The notes: generated by a model from the sequence alone, not told the origin. Positions 16,260 through 24,949 are shown, numbered from the stretch's first letter. The stretch: DNA of 30,199 nucleotides from Planctomycetota bacterium (GCA_026386995.1 JAPLMO010000483.1:1-30199); one strand, 5' to 3'. Program-made: numbers and translations.

Positions 16260-17372
16260 TCAGTTCATTTTCTTCAGCGCTTCCGCCAGGACGAACGGGT
16301 CGGCCGAGACCACGGCCGAGGCGTAAAACTCCATCCCCCCCACGTCCACGGTCTTGGCGTTAAGGTCCCCGCGGTCCACGAAGTGCGCAAGCACGGGGAA
16401 TCCCGCCCACGCCGGGTCGGCCGGGCCGATGGGTGGCATGTACATCGCCATGTTATAACTCTTCACGTCCTGCCTCGCGTAGACCTTCAGGGCCCGCCAC
16501 AGGGCGGCCGGCAGGTCGGGGTTCTCGTAGCGGTCGGCCACAAGGATGATCTCGCGTTCCTTGGCGGGCGTAAGGTGCGCCAGCGCCGTGACGCTCCCCC
16601 ACTTGGCCGCAAGGCCAAGCGACTCGTGGACGGCCACCAGGTCGGCGAAGTAGTCCGAGCCGTGTTCTTTCTTGTACGCCGCGGCGTCGCGCCTCAGGCG
16701 CTCGTCCTTGCCGTAATGGAACTTGCGGGCCACGGTCATCTGGGCGTGGCCGTGGATGATGCTGGCGGCGGCCTTCCAGAGGCAGTTCCACATAAGGAAG
16801 AAGAACCGGGCCTCCGGATCCTCGGCGTGGCACTTCTCGGCCCACGCGCGGGCGGTAGCCAGGAGGTCGGCCAGTTCCGCGGGGTTGAATTCATCGTGGC
16901 GGAACCGCAGCGGATTATGGTCGTCGAAAATGACGAGGCCGTGGTACCCGTCGTACGCGGCCACGTTGGCGCAGGTTTTCTTTTCGCCGATGCGGCCGAA
17001 GGTGTTCGCCGGCGTCAACTCCAGGGGTTTGCAGAACGAGCATTTCGCGCGGGCGGCCTCGATCTCGGCCTCCAGGTCGGTGGCGGCCTTGGCCTCGATC
17101 GGCCGCTGCGAGCGGATGGCGTTAAAGAGCGTCGCCTGCCCCGTCACGCGGTTCATCACGTGCATGATCGGCTGATGGCGGATCGCCTCCAGCACGCCTT
17201 CCTTGGTGGGGGCGAGGTACTTGAAGGCCCCGGCGATCCAGCCTTCCATGGCAGGCGGCGGCAGGACCTTCGCCTCGCTGCCCACGTACTGGAACAGGCG
17301 GTCGAAGCGGCACCGGGCCTCCGGTGCAAGGCCCGAAACGACCTTGTCGAACGAGGAAATCGTGGCAGGCAT
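16260..17372 (-). CDS. GalT-like HIT-superfamily nucleotidyltransferase
   Basis: The 370-residue protein has the branch-specific HIT motif HGHAQ at 207-211, embedded in N-x10-S-x2-H-x-H-x-Q, and a CSFC pair at 111-114 that could bind zinc. This fits galactose-1-phosphate uridylyltransferase or sugar-nucleotide phosphorylase enzymes, in which the second His is the nucleophile. Overall similarity to classical GalT is low, so the substrate is open. It lies 185 bp downstream of a glycogen-synthase-like gene on the same strand, so a role in converting sugar phosphates and nucleotide sugars for that pathway is plausible. The ATG at 17372 was chosen for the AAGGAAAGGG site 7 nt upstream; an earlier in-frame start has none. 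Confidence 0.65.
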   Translation of the reverse strand: MPATISSFDKVVSGLAPEARCRFDRLFQYVGSEAKVLPPPAMEGWIAGAFKYLAPTKEGVLEAIRHQPIMHVMNRVTGQATLFNAIRSQRPIEAKAATDLEAEIEAARAKCSFCKPLELTPANTFGRIGEKKTCANVAAYDGYHGLVIFDDHNPLRFRHDEFNPAELADLLATARAWAEKCHAEDPEARFFFLMWNCLWKAAASIIHGHAQMTVARKFHYGKDERLRRDAAAYKKEHGSDYFADLVAVHESLGLAAKWGSVTALAHLTPAKEREIILVADRYENPDLPAALWRALKVYARQDVKSYNMAMYMPPIGPADPAWAGFPVLAHFVDRGDLNAKTVDVGGMEFYASAVVSADPFVLAEALKKMN

Positions 17373-17458
17373 AGGGGAACCCTTTCCTTGGCTCCTACAA
17401 TACGGGCATGCAACAAAGGCGTCCTGCAAATGTCCGTGTCAATCGCCCCCCTGCGGAC

Positions 17459-17534
17459 GTGGCGCGGCTGGCTTGCCCAGCCGTGGGGAACGTCGCAGAC
17501 CCTCCGCCACGGCTGGGCAAGCCAGCCGTGCCAC
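17459..17534. repeat. Nested palindrome with 28-bp arms (GTGGC-CGGCTGG type)
   Basis: Positions 17459-17486 and 17507-17534 are reverse complements with a single mismatch. Each arm also contains its own hairpin (cggctggcttgcccagccg). It lies between the glycosyltransferase and GalT-like genes on the minus strand and could end or attenuate transcription between them. Confidence 0.8.
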
Positions 17535-17557
17535 AACCGCGATGGCGCACGTTGCGA

Positions 17558-19291
17558 TTACTTCAGGTCCGCCAGGGCCGGCATCAGGTAGTCGCGGCTG
17601 ACGACTTCCCACGACATCTGCTTGGCCAGTTCATAGCCGTCGCTGATGAGTTTCTCGTGCGACTTGCGGTCCATCGGCAGGCGTTTGATGATCTCGTCGG
17701 CAACCTTGTCGGCCACCTCTTCTTCGAGGCGGTCGCGCTCGCGCGATCCGATCGACAGCACGTTATCCAGCGTGTCGTTGCCCTTGGGCATGTGCGTGTA
17801 GTCGGCCACCAGGACGTTCGGGACCGGCTTGCCGCCCGTCACCTTCTCCACGAATCCCGCGCAGCCGCAGATGTTGGTGATGACGCACAGTGCCCCGAAC
17901 GAGAGCGGCTCCAATTGCGCGATGCCGAACGGCTCGTAAATCGACTGGCCGAACTCGATGTCGGTGCCCTTGCGAACGTCCAGGAAGTCCATCTCCGGGG
18001 GCATCGCCATGCCGCACATCGCGCGGCTCCAGCCGAACTGGTTCACCAGGATCACCTTGATCTGCCGCGCACAGGCGTTGAACTTCTGCATGTGGACGTA
18101 GAAATCGGCCTCGCCGCCCGAGAGGTCGGGGTACCCTTCGCGGTGACCGACCGGCCATGAGTAACGGCCCTCCATGTCAAGGATCTCGTGGCCCTTGCGC
18201 GGCGCCCCGAGTTCGCTGGAGAGGATGTAGAAGACGCCGGTCTTGCCGATCTCGCGGAACTTCTGCTCCAGGTGCCAGAGGACCTTCAGGTCGCGCCACA
18301 TGCCCTTGGAGAGGGCCATGCGCGTGACGTGCGAAAAGACGAAGTCGGGTTTCAGTTGCAGGAGGGTCTGCGTGTACTGCTGGATGCGGCCCTTCGACTG
18401 CATCACGTCCTCGTAAGAGACCTGGTAGGCGGGGACGCCGTTATATGCCAGTCGCAGGTTCTTCCTGGCGAAGTCGGCCCCGAGGAACTTCATCTCCGAC
18501 AGGACCTCGTCGCCGACGCACAGGACGACGTCGCAGAAGCGTGCGGCCGAAACGAGGGCGTGCTTGAAGAACGGCGCCTGGAGGCCGAAGACGTCCTCGA
18601 CGAACTTGCCCTTGGCCATCGCCTGCTCAAGCACGTTGTAGAACATCGTGTCGTGGCCGGGATGGCCCTCGACGATGCGGCGCATCGTCGCCACCTCGTG
18701 CGCGTAAAAGCCCGTTCGCCACTGGCGGTTGTCCTGGGCGATGGCCGCCAGCGCCGTCGGCATGCCCATGAACTCGTGCGCGAGGATGACGGCGGGTCCC
18801 TTCGCCGCGGCCCCTAGCGCCTGGAGCGCCGCAAGGGCCGGCCCGGCGATCCGCACGTACTGCTCGTATTCCCAGGTGTGATAGAGGTCGCTGCGGATGC
18901 CGAACCGCTCGTAGAGCATCCGCTTGACCTCGCCCAGGCTGTCGAGGTTCGGGTGCGACACGTCGAACAGGATCACTTCCGGGTTCGACCCGATGCCGGT
19001 CGTCTTGTCCTTGAAGGCGCGGCGGCCGTAAATGATGCCGACGCCGAAGCGTTCCTGGATGGGCCGCAACTTCGCGCCCCAGCCGCCCTTGTCGGTCCCT
19101 GTGAGGCTCGAATAGAGGACCTCGCCGGCCTTCGCCAGGAGTTCCTGCGTGCCGGGGTCGCCTGGCCCGACCAGGATCGATCGTTCCACGGCGTCGTTAT
19201 ACGCCTTCGCCGTGAAGAACCCCTGGAGGACCGCCCCGATACCTCCGACCTTCTGAACGGCTTCGTGTGTGACGTGAACGAGGGTGTGCAT
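17558..19291 (-). CDS. Glycogen-synthase-like GT-B glycosyltransferase
   Basis: The 577-residue enzyme has the two-domain GT-B layout. The N-terminus carries the nucleotide-sugar loop QKVGGIGAVLQGF and ILVGPGDPG. The C-terminal domain carries the catalytic E-x7-E (E453 and E461 in EPFGIAQLEPLSFG). Features such as VGGI near the start and the AHE and HEVATMRR blocks look closer to the eukaryotic-type GT3 synthases, while the E-x7-E region resembles GT5/GT4. The likely role is elongation of alpha-1,4-glucan from ADP- or UDP-glucose. It precedes a GalT-like gene and follows a TauE/SafE permease on the same strand. The ATG at 19291 follows an AAGGA site. Other retaining glycosyltransferase activities cannot be excluded. 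Confidence 0.75.
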   Translation of the reverse strand: MHTLVHVTHEAVQKVGGIGAVLQGFFTAKAYNDAVERSILVGPGDPGTQELLAKAGEVLYSSLTGTDKGGWGAKLRPIQERFGVGIIYGRRAFKDKTTGIGSNPEVILFDVSHPNLDSLGEVKRMLYERFGIRSDLYHTWEYEQYVRIAGPALAALQALGAAAKGPAVILAHEFMGMPTALAAIAQDNRQWRTGFYAHEVATMRRIVEGHPGHDTMFYNVLEQAMAKGKFVEDVFGLQAPFFKHALVSAARFCDVVLCVGDEVLSEMKFLGADFARKNLRLAYNGVPAYQVSYEDVMQSKGRIQQYTQTLLQLKPDFVFSHVTRMALSKGMWRDLKVLWHLEQKFREIGKTGVFYILSSELGAPRKGHEILDMEGRYSWPVGHREGYPDLSGGEADFYVHMQKFNACARQIKVILVNQFGWSRAMCGMAMPPEMDFLDVRKGTDIEFGQSIYEPFGIAQLEPLSFGALCVITNICGCAGFVEKVTGGKPVPNVLVADYTHMPKGNDTLDNVLSIGSRERDRLEEEVADKVADEIIKRLPMDRKSHEKLISDGYELAKQMSWEVVSRDYLMPALADLK

Positions 19292-19420
19292 TATGAAATC
19301 CTTAGACTATGACCCCGACGATCCGCGTGTCGCGCGGCCCCCTTGGCCGCGCGTCCCCACCGACAGCCCTTATTCTATCGGAATTCGGCGGGCAGGACTT
19401 GCCCATTTCAGAATCATCTT

Positions 19421-20245
19421 TCAGGCCGCGCGGAACATCTCCCACGCCGTCCACAGGATGAAGCCGGTGAAAATCAGCCGCAGCCACACCCGCGGGGCGC
19501 GGTGCGTCAGGTGCGATCCGACCAGCGCCCCCGCCACCGCCGGCACGCCCAGGAGGCCGATATACGCCCACGGCCGCGCCAGGTCGACGCCGTGAGCGCC
19601 CAGGGAGACGTGCTTCAGGATAGCCGCCAGCAGGCACGAAAAGACCACCGTGACGGCGGAGTTCGCGATGGCCGCCCGCAGACGCATCTTCAGCAGAATC
19701 TGCTGGGCCGGCACGGCGATCGCCCCGCCGCCGATCCCCAGGAGGCCCGCGAAGAACCCTGTCACGAGGCCCACCCCGCCGATGGCGTACGCCTTTGGCG
19801 GCGGGCCGACGATGTCGCCCGGCGCCATGTCCACCGGAGAGAGCGGCCGAAGGAGCCGGTATGCGTTCAACCCCGCCACGTACAGCATCGTGACGCCGAA
19901 CAGCCGCCACAGCCAGACCTGAAGGTCGCCCTTGAAGAGGTTCCCGACCTCGACGCCCACCAGGCTCGCCGCCAGGCTGCACGGGATCAGGACCTTGATG
20001 ATGCTCCACATGACGCGCCCGGCCCGCGCGTGGCCCCAGGTGGCACTGGCGCCGACGAGGACGTTCAGGACAAGCGTGACGGCTATGGCCGTGTGCGGAT
20101 CGATCGCGGTCTCGGGGTTGGCGTCGCAGATCAACTTCATCAGCGGCATGAAGACCACCGTGCCGCCGATGCCCAGGAACCCGCCGAGCAAGCCGCCCGC
20201 CAGGCCCGATACGGCCAGCGCGGCCATCTGCCACCACTCAAGCAT
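19421..20245 (-). CDS. TauE/SafE-family permease
   Basis: The 274-residue integral membrane protein has two halves with the family hallmark glycine-rich repeats, GGLLGGFLGIGGTVVFMPLM and GFFAGLLGIGGGAIAVPAQQ, and about eight helices. Family members export sulfite, sulfoacetate or related organosulfur anions, or have unknown substrates. The ATG at 20245 was chosen because it lies within the hemC stop context (an 8-bp overlap, ATGCTTGA), implying translational coupling. The frame is open further upstream only because it shadows hemC. Confidence 0.87.
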   Translation of the reverse strand: MLEWWQMAALAVSGLAGGLLGGFLGIGGTVVFMPLMKLICDANPETAIDPHTAIAVTLVLNVLVGASATWGHARAGRVMWSIIKVLIPCSLAASLVGVEVGNLFKGDLQVWLWRLFGVTMLYVAGLNAYRLLRPLSPVDMAPGDIVGPPPKAYAIGGVGLVTGFFAGLLGIGGGAIAVPAQQILLKMRLRAAIANSAVTVVFSCLLAAILKHVSLGAHGVDLARPWAYIGLLGVPAVAGALVGSHLTHRAPRVWLRLIFTGFILWTAWEMFRAA

Positions 20246-21179
20246 CTCCGCCCTCGCCGTCGTGACAGACGTACCGCCCCGCCCCGGCCTCCAGAAGCGC
20301 CTCGGCAAGCGCCATGCCGAGGCGTGCGGCCTCGGCGGCCTTGCCGGCAAGGCTGCGGCGGATGGCCTCGTGGCCGTCGGGCGCCGCCAGATACGCGTCG
20401 AGTGTGAGCGTGCCGGCGGCATCGACGCGGCCCAGGACGCCGAGCGGCGTGCGGCAACCTGCGCCGAGGCGCGCCAGGAGCGCCCGCTCGGCCGTCACGG
20501 CCTGCCGCGACGGCGCGTGATCCAGCACCGCAATCGTCCGCCGCACGCGATCGTCGGAGTCGCGGAACTCCAAGCCCAGCGCCCCCTGCCCGGCCGGCGG
20601 CGTGAGGACGTCGGGCTCGATGACGACCATGCGCTTATCCAGGAGGCCCATGCGCGCCAGGCCCGCCCGCGCAAGGACGGTCGCATCGCACACGCCGGCC
20701 TCGAGTTTCGTCAGGCGCGTCTCCACGTTGCCGCGAAGGTCGATGAACTCTAGGTCCGGCCGGGCCGCCAGCAGCATCGCCCGGCGCCGCGGGCTCGACG
20801 AGCCGACCGTCGCGCCCCGGGGCAGGTCCTCCAGCCTGAGGCCCTGCCGCGTGACGAGGCACTCGCGCGGGTCCTCGCGCTGCGGCACGGCGGCGCCGAC
20901 TTCCAGCCCCGCCGGGACGACGGTGGGCACGTCTTTCAGGGAATGCACCGCCAGGTCCACGCGGTCCTCAAGCAGCGCCGTCTCGAGTTCCTTGACGAAG
21001 AACCCGATGCCAGGCAGATGGGCCAGCGGCGTCGCGCGGTCGCGGTCGCCGGCGGTGCGGAAGGTCTCGATGCAGACCTCAAGCCCCGGATGCGCGTCGC
21101 CCAGACGCCCCGCGATCCAGTTCGACTGGACCAGCGCCAGCCGGCTGCCGCGCGTCCCTATGCGAATGAGGTTTTCCAT
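20238..21179 (-). CDS. hemC: Hydroxymethylbilane synthase (porphobilinogen deaminase)
   Basis: The enzyme joins four porphobilinogen units into hydroxymethylbilane in tetrapyrrole synthesis. The 313-residue length is typical. The N-terminal IGTRGSRLALVQSN, DLAVHSLKDVPT and the cofactor-attachment region GAGCRTPLG (the Cys that binds the dipyrromethane cofactor) are all present. The ATG at 21179 gives the usual family N-terminus. A sigma-70-like promoter lies directly upstream, leaving a very short leader. It is the first gene of a minus-strand unit and overlaps the TauE/SafE gene by 8 bp. Confidence 0.96.
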   Translation of the reverse strand: MENLIRIGTRGSRLALVQSNWIAGRLGDAHPGLEVCIETFRTAGDRDRATPLAHLPGIGFFVKELETALLEDRVDLAVHSLKDVPTVVPAGLEVGAAVPQREDPRECLVTRQGLRLEDLPRGATVGSSSPRRRAMLLAARPDLEFIDLRGNVETRLTKLEAGVCDATVLARAGLARMGLLDKRMVVIEPDVLTPPAGQGALGLEFRDSDDRVRRTIAVLDHAPSRQAVTAERALLARLGAGCRTPLGVLGRVDAAGTLTLDAYLAAPDGHEAIRRSLAGKAAEAARLGMALAEALLEAGAGRYVCHDGEGGDA

Positions 21180-21188
21180 GGCCGTCAC

Positions 21189-21217
21189 ACGATAGTCAAA
21201 GTCCCGGCGCCGTGCAA
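21189..21217 (-). promoter_or_regulatory. Candidate sigma-70 promoter of hemC
   Basis: On the minus strand TTGCAC (21217-21212) and TATCGT (21194-21189) are separated by 17 bp. The transcript would begin only a few bases before the hemC start codon at 21179. Confidence 0.4.
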
Positions 21218-21266
21218 GCATGCCGTCCGAAATCCCGTCGCATATTAGTATCGCGGCCGCGTTACC

Positions 21267-21362
21267 GGGTGGCATGGCCACGCTGTTGCGTGGCCATGTG
21301 CCTCGAACGGCGCCTGGCCCGTCACTGCGACATGGTCACGCAACAGCGCGACCATGCCACCC
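21267..21362. repeat. Nested palindrome (GGGTGGCATGG family)
   Basis: Outer arms gggtggcatgg (21267-21277) and ccatgccaccc (21352-21362) enclose two smaller hairpins (catggccacg/cgtggccatg and a second gcgaccatg-type arm). It lies between the divergent hemC and the small gene at 21463, so upstream of both. Confidence 0.78.
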
Positions 21363-21462
21363 TCAGAAATCCCGGTCGTGTATTATAAGGTTTCGGTTGA
21401 CCTGGGCGGCGGAGAATGGCAGACTCTAGGATACGAACCCGCATCCATCGAAAGGAGACGCT

Positions 21463-21663
21463 ATGACGCCGGAACAAGTCCTGGAGGTCATGAAAGATAT
21501 CGACCGCGTCGGCATGCTGGTAACGGCCGTGCTGGTCCTCCAGGTCGTCATCGGGCTCGCCCTGATGATGGCCCATCGCAAGATCGCCAAGAACGAAGTC
21601 GAACTGGCCGACCTCATCCGCCAGGCCGTCGACAAGATCGAAAGCGATCTGCCGAAGAAATAG
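21463..21663 (+). CDS. Small single-span membrane protein of unknown function
   Basis: The 66-residue product has a short amphipathic N-terminus, one membrane helix (about residues 17-37: GMLVTAVLVLQVVIGLALMM) and a charged cytoplasmic or periplasmic helix with KIAKNEVELADLIRQ. I do not recognise a family. A strong AAAGGAGACG site precedes the ATG by 5-6 nt, and codon use matches the GC-rich host, which supports translation. It could be a small regulator or an assembly factor of a membrane complex. Confidence 0.65.
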   Translation: MTPEQVLEVMKDIDRVGMLVTAVLVLQVVIGLALMMAHRKIAKNEVELADLIRQAVDKIESDLPKK

Positions 21664-21677
21664 GCGCCCCGAAACGT

Positions 21678-21765
21678 GCGCGGTGGGTCTCCCGACCCGC
21701 CGCGATAAAGTGCGATGCAGCGCCTGTGCCCTGAGGCGCGCGGCGGGTCAGGAGACCCGCCGCGC
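21678..21765. repeat. Pair of GC-rich palindromes (GGCGGGTC family)
   Basis: Two related hairpins, 21678-21704 and 21738-21765, each read gcggyggg-t-c(t/a) with complementary ccc-gccgcg arms. They lie in the 118-bp gap ahead of the serS-like gene, ending 17 bp before its chosen start, so they may hide or replace a ribosome binding site. A third copy is at 4579-4602. Confidence 0.75.
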
Positions 21766-21781
21766 AATGCTGCGTGATTCC

Positions 21782-23242
21782 ATGCTCGACCTGGCGATGG
21801 TCCGAACCGAGCCCGAGCGCGTCATCGCGGCTCTGGCCCGCCGCGGCCTCGGCCCCGAGGCCGTCCGCGAGGTCGTCCAACTCGACGCCGAGTGGGCCGA
21901 CCGCGAAATCGTGCGCGAAACCCTCCGCCAGCGGCGCAGGCGCATCAGCGAAGAGGTCGCCCGCGCCAAAGCCGCGGGTGCCGCCGCGGCGGACCTCGAA
22001 ACCCTCGGCCGGCAGGTGGGCGACGAACTCGCCGCCATCGAGGCCGAGATGGCGGACCTCGATGCCCGCCGCCTGGCCGCCCTCGCGCCCCTGCCGAACC
22101 TTCCCGCCACCGACACGCCCGATGCGTTGGCCGAAGTTCAAGCCGGCGATGCACCGCAGTGGCCGAACCCTTTCGCCCCCCTTCACCACGCCGACCTTCT
22201 GGAGATGCTCGGCCTGGCCACCACGGCCGCGACGGCGGGGCACGGGTTTCTCGTCTGGCGCGGCCAGGGGGCGCGGCTGGTCCGGGCGCTGACGAACTTC
22301 ATACTCGACGTGCACACCCGCGAGTTCGGCTACGAAGAAGTGCGTGTCCCCGCGCCGGCGACCCGCTCCGCCCTCGGCGGCTCGGCCCACCTGCCGGCGC
22401 TCGAAGATAAGATGTACAGAGTCGCCACCGAGCACATCGGGCCAGCCGCTGCCGAGCCCGCGGCGGGAGCCGCGGGGTACTCCCAAACGGCGCAAGACCT
22501 GTTTCTCGCTCCCCGTGCCGAGCCGCACTTGGCGGGCCTTTTCACCGGCGAAATCCTTGAGGCGTCGCGGCTTCCGCTGCGACTAGCATCGGCCGGGCCG
22601 GCCTTTCGCCGCGAGGCGGGCGGCGGGGGCGCCGCCGGGCGGGGCCTCGCGCGACTGCACCAGTTCGATACGGTCGAACTTTACGTCTTTGCCGCACACG
22701 AGCAGGCCGAGGACGAACTCGCCCGCGCCGTGCGGGCCGCCGAAACGATCCTCGCGCGGCTGGAAGTGCCCCATCGCCGGCGTCTGCGCCCCGACCTCAG
22801 CCTCGCCGCCACCAAGACGGTCGACCTGGAGGTCTGGGCGCCGGGCATGCCCGCCGCAGGTGAAAAGGGGTCTGACCCCCTATCCGTTCAGGGGTCTGAC
22901 CCCTTTTCGCCTGAGCGCCGCTCAAACGAGCGAAGGGGTCAGGAGCCTGACGGATTAGGGCTCCAGACCCCTTCGTCGTCGCGCGGCCGGTGGCTTCCGG
23001 TCGCCGCCATCTCAACGTTCACCGACTACCAGGCCCGCCGCACCACCACGCGCTACCGCGACGCCGGCGGCCGCGTGCGGCTGGTCCACACACTCGGCGG
23101 CGCGGCCGTGGCCCTGCCGCACCTCGTGGCGGCTATTCTGGAGAACGGCCAGGAGGCCGACGGCACCGTGCGCCTGCCGGCGGCGCTGGCGCCGTACCTG
23201 GGGGACGCCGCGCTCTTGCACCTGAAGCATGGCGTTACTTGA
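21782..23242 (+). CDS. Seryl-tRNA synthetase-like protein with altered active site and inserted repeat
   Basis: The 486-residue product has the SerRS layout: an N-terminal coiled-coil arm (about residues 20-110, tRNA-binding type) and a class II catalytic core with HTREFGYEEV (motif 1 region), FRREAG...HQFDTVEL (motif 2) and AILENGQEADGTVR after motif 3. Several residues usual for serine activation are not seen: TxE is RAE, the EISSCSN-type block reads PVAAIST, and the motif 3 GR is LP. This is judged from memory of the family. Between WAPGMPAA and RWLPVAAIS, about 40 residues come from an inserted palindromic repeat (22861-22980). The ATG at 21782 gives the normal N-terminus MLDL; no good ribosome binding site is seen. 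It may be a non-canonical paralogue or a decaying copy. It overlaps the next gene by 8 bp. Confidence 0.8.
   Translation: MLDLAMVRTEPERVIAALARRGLGPEAVREVVQLDAEWADREIVRETLRQRRRRISEEVARAKAAGAAAADLETLGRQVGDELAAIEAEMADLDARRLAALAPLPNLPATDTPDALAEVQAGDAPQWPNPFAPLHHADLLEMLGLATTAATAGHGFLVWRGQGARLVRALTNFILDVHTREFGYEEVRVPAPATRSALGGSAHLPALEDKMYRVATEHIGPAAAEPAAGAAGYSQTAQDLFLAPRAEPHLAGLFTGEILEASRLPLRLASAGPAFRREAGGGGAAGRGLARLHQFDTVELYVFAAHEQAEDELARAVRAAETILARLEVPHRRRLRPDLSLAATKTVDLEVWAPGMPAAGEKGSDPLSVQGSDPFSPERRSNERRGQEPDGLGLQTPSSSRGRWLPVAAISTFTDYQARRTTTRYRDAGGRVRLVHTLGGAAVALPHLVAAILENGQEADGTVRLPAALAPYLGDAALLHLKHGVT
22864..22975. repeat. Palindromic repeat inserted in frame in the serS-like gene
   Basis: The segment holds aaaaggggtctgacccc (22864-22880) and its inverted copy ggggtctgacccctttt (22891-22907). 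A second hairpin follows, cgaaggggtcaggagcc (from about 22931) pairing with ggctccagaccccttcg (to 22975). It is about 120 bp long, keeps the reading frame and encodes a Gly/Ser/Pro/Arg-rich stretch absent from normal SerRS. Confidence 0.82.
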
Positions 23243-24653
23243 TTATGAGGGTGTTGATGAAGAGCCAGGTGCCGGCCTCGTTGTAGAACTTGAGGCGAAA
23301 GATACGTCGCGGCGGAAACTCGACCGTGAATTCACCCCACGTGTTGCCCCCGCCGTAGGGCCCGCCCTTGGCCACGGTCTTGCCGTCGGGATCCTGGACC
23401 TCGATCGTCATTTTGAACATGGCGGCGCCTTTGAAGTAGACCTGGCTCACGGTCTTCGGCGATCGCACATCATAAACCACGTTCTTCCCCGTTTTCTGGT
23501 CAAAATAAACCGGCTTGCCGTCGAAGGGGCCGAGCGGGTCAATGGTTTCCTGGATGGGGAAGCCACCCTCTTTGTGCTTAACCGCAAACGGTTTCATGCT
23601 GAGTTCCGGCACCAGCGCGATCCGCAGCCGGAGCGGCGCCTTCACGTCGGCCGACCCGACTCGTTTCATCTCCTCCTCGACATTCTTCAGGATCATTGCA
23701 GCCTTGGTGCGGCTGATGTCGGCCGCCTCGTGCAGGCGCAGGAATCGCTGGTAGTAGCCCTGGGCTCGGGCCAGCATGGCGATCTTGGCGGCAGGCGGGG
23801 CGCTGTCGGCCAGGGTCCTGTACCAATCGCCCAGTTCCATGCACGCCATCTCCGGCGCCGAGTCAATCGGCTTGGCGGCCGCCGGAACATACTTGCGGAG
23901 AGCCTCGTCCGACACACCCTCAACGTATATGGCGGCCTCGGCGGGGTTGTCCATGTCCACGAGGCACAGGCGTACGAGTTTTTCGCGGACCGCGGCATTC
24001 CGGGGGCCAGATTCGAGTTGCTTCTTCAGGCCGTCGGCCTCGCGGACAATCTTCGTGAGTTGCCCCAGGGACGCCATCCGGGCATCGATAACGCCCTTGG
24101 CCTCGCTGTTGACAAGCCGGGCCACGCTCTGAGCCCGGCGACAGAGCGCAAGCGCATCCGCCGGCGCGGAGGCCGCACGCATTTCAACAGCGGTCATCAG
24201 GACATCGATCAGGGCCTCGCCGGCCTTCACCCGCGCATTGCCCCTTCCGAGGTCAAACTGCTTCTGGCGGACCTCCAGGATGCGGTCGTAACACGCGTCG
24301 GCCTTGTCGGGAAACTTGCTCGACTCCAACTCCATCGCATCCACGGCCGTCTTGAAGCCGTCGGGGCTGACGGTCGCCAATTCGTACGCCTTCTCGCACA
24401 GGACCGCGACGAATTCCGGCGCCGTAGAGACTTCGCCGGCCGCCTTGAGGAGGCGTGCGGCCAGTTCCACGTCATCGCGGGTGTCGCTGGTGGCCTTGGC
24501 GCGCTTGATGTCCGCGCCATAGACCTCGCCGAACACCTTCTCGGCCTCGGCCATTTTCTCGGAGGCTTTTCCGGCCTCCTCGGCGCACAGACCTTTTGGC
24601 GCGAAGGCGGCCATGACGAGAACCAACGCGAGGAACCACTTCCTGCCGGCCAT
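23235..24653 (-). CDS. Secreted planctomycete-type protein of unknown function
   Basis: The 472-residue product starts with a signal peptide (MAGRKWFLALVLVMAAFAPK, cleavage likely near LCAEE). A long helical region follows. It includes a stretch NPAEAA...LRKYVPAAAKPIDSAPEMACMELGDWYR and RAQGYYQRFLRLHEAADISRTKA that I recall as a recurring repeat in planctomycete exported proteins. The last 140 residues look like a beta-rich domain (VYFDQKTGKNVVYDVRSPK, PPRRIFRLKFYNEAGTWLF). No catalytic motif is recognised. A surface or extracellular binding role is possible. The ATG at 24653 is chosen because it gives a clean signal peptide. The 3' end overlaps the serS-like gene by 8 bp, tail to tail. Confidence 0.75.
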   Translation of the reverse strand: MAGRKWFLALVLVMAAFAPKGLCAEEAGKASEKMAEAEKVFGEVYGADIKRAKATSDTRDDVELAARLLKAAGEVSTAPEFVAVLCEKAYELATVSPDGFKTAVDAMELESSKFPDKADACYDRILEVRQKQFDLGRGNARVKAGEALIDVLMTAVEMRAASAPADALALCRRAQSVARLVNSEAKGVIDARMASLGQLTKIVREADGLKKQLESGPRNAAVREKLVRLCLVDMDNPAEAAIYVEGVSDEALRKYVPAAAKPIDSAPEMACMELGDWYRTLADSAPPAAKIAMLARAQGYYQRFLRLHEAADISRTKAAMILKNVEEEMKRVGSADVKAPLRLRIALVPELSMKPFAVKHKEGGFPIQETIDPLGPFDGKPVYFDQKTGKNVVYDVRSPKTVSQVYFKGAAMFKMTIEVQDPDGKTVAKGGPYGGGNTWGEFTVEFPPRRIFRLKFYNEAGTWLFINTLIIK

Positions 24654-24768
24654 GTCGCACACCCCGTGATCGGAGCCCATTGTGCAGTCCGGATGTAAAG
24701 GCCAAGGACACACAAGTTATTATGCCGGGCACAGGCAATTCCGCAAGACACTTTTCACGGGCCCCTGC

Positions 24769-24930
24769 TAGTGTAGTGTTTCACTCAGATGATATCTTAT
24801 CCAGGGCGACCGGGTGCCACGGCTGCGCTGTTTGCAGCCGTGCCGCCGTTCGACGCAGAGCACGGCTGCAAACAGCGCGAGGCGTGGCACCCGATACCAT
24901 GATGTGCGATAATTCTGAAACACTACACTA
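24769..24930 (+). mobile_element. MITE-like element, copy A
   Basis: A 162-bp non-coding element bounded by ctagtgtagtgtttc at the left and its exact complement gaaacactacactag at the right (the outer c and g flank the TA-bounded element). The core is a long palindrome, gggtgccacggctgcgctg paired with cagcg..cgtggcaccc, with a short central spacer. Copy B, 1.17 kb away, is nearly identical (a few substitutions). The TA at both edges suggests TA-target insertion, as with IS630/Tc1-type transposases, but no transposase is present here. It fills most of the 296-bp gap upstream of the secreted-protein gene. Confidence 0.88.
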
Positions 24931-24949
24931 GCGTGAAGCCACGTTAAGC

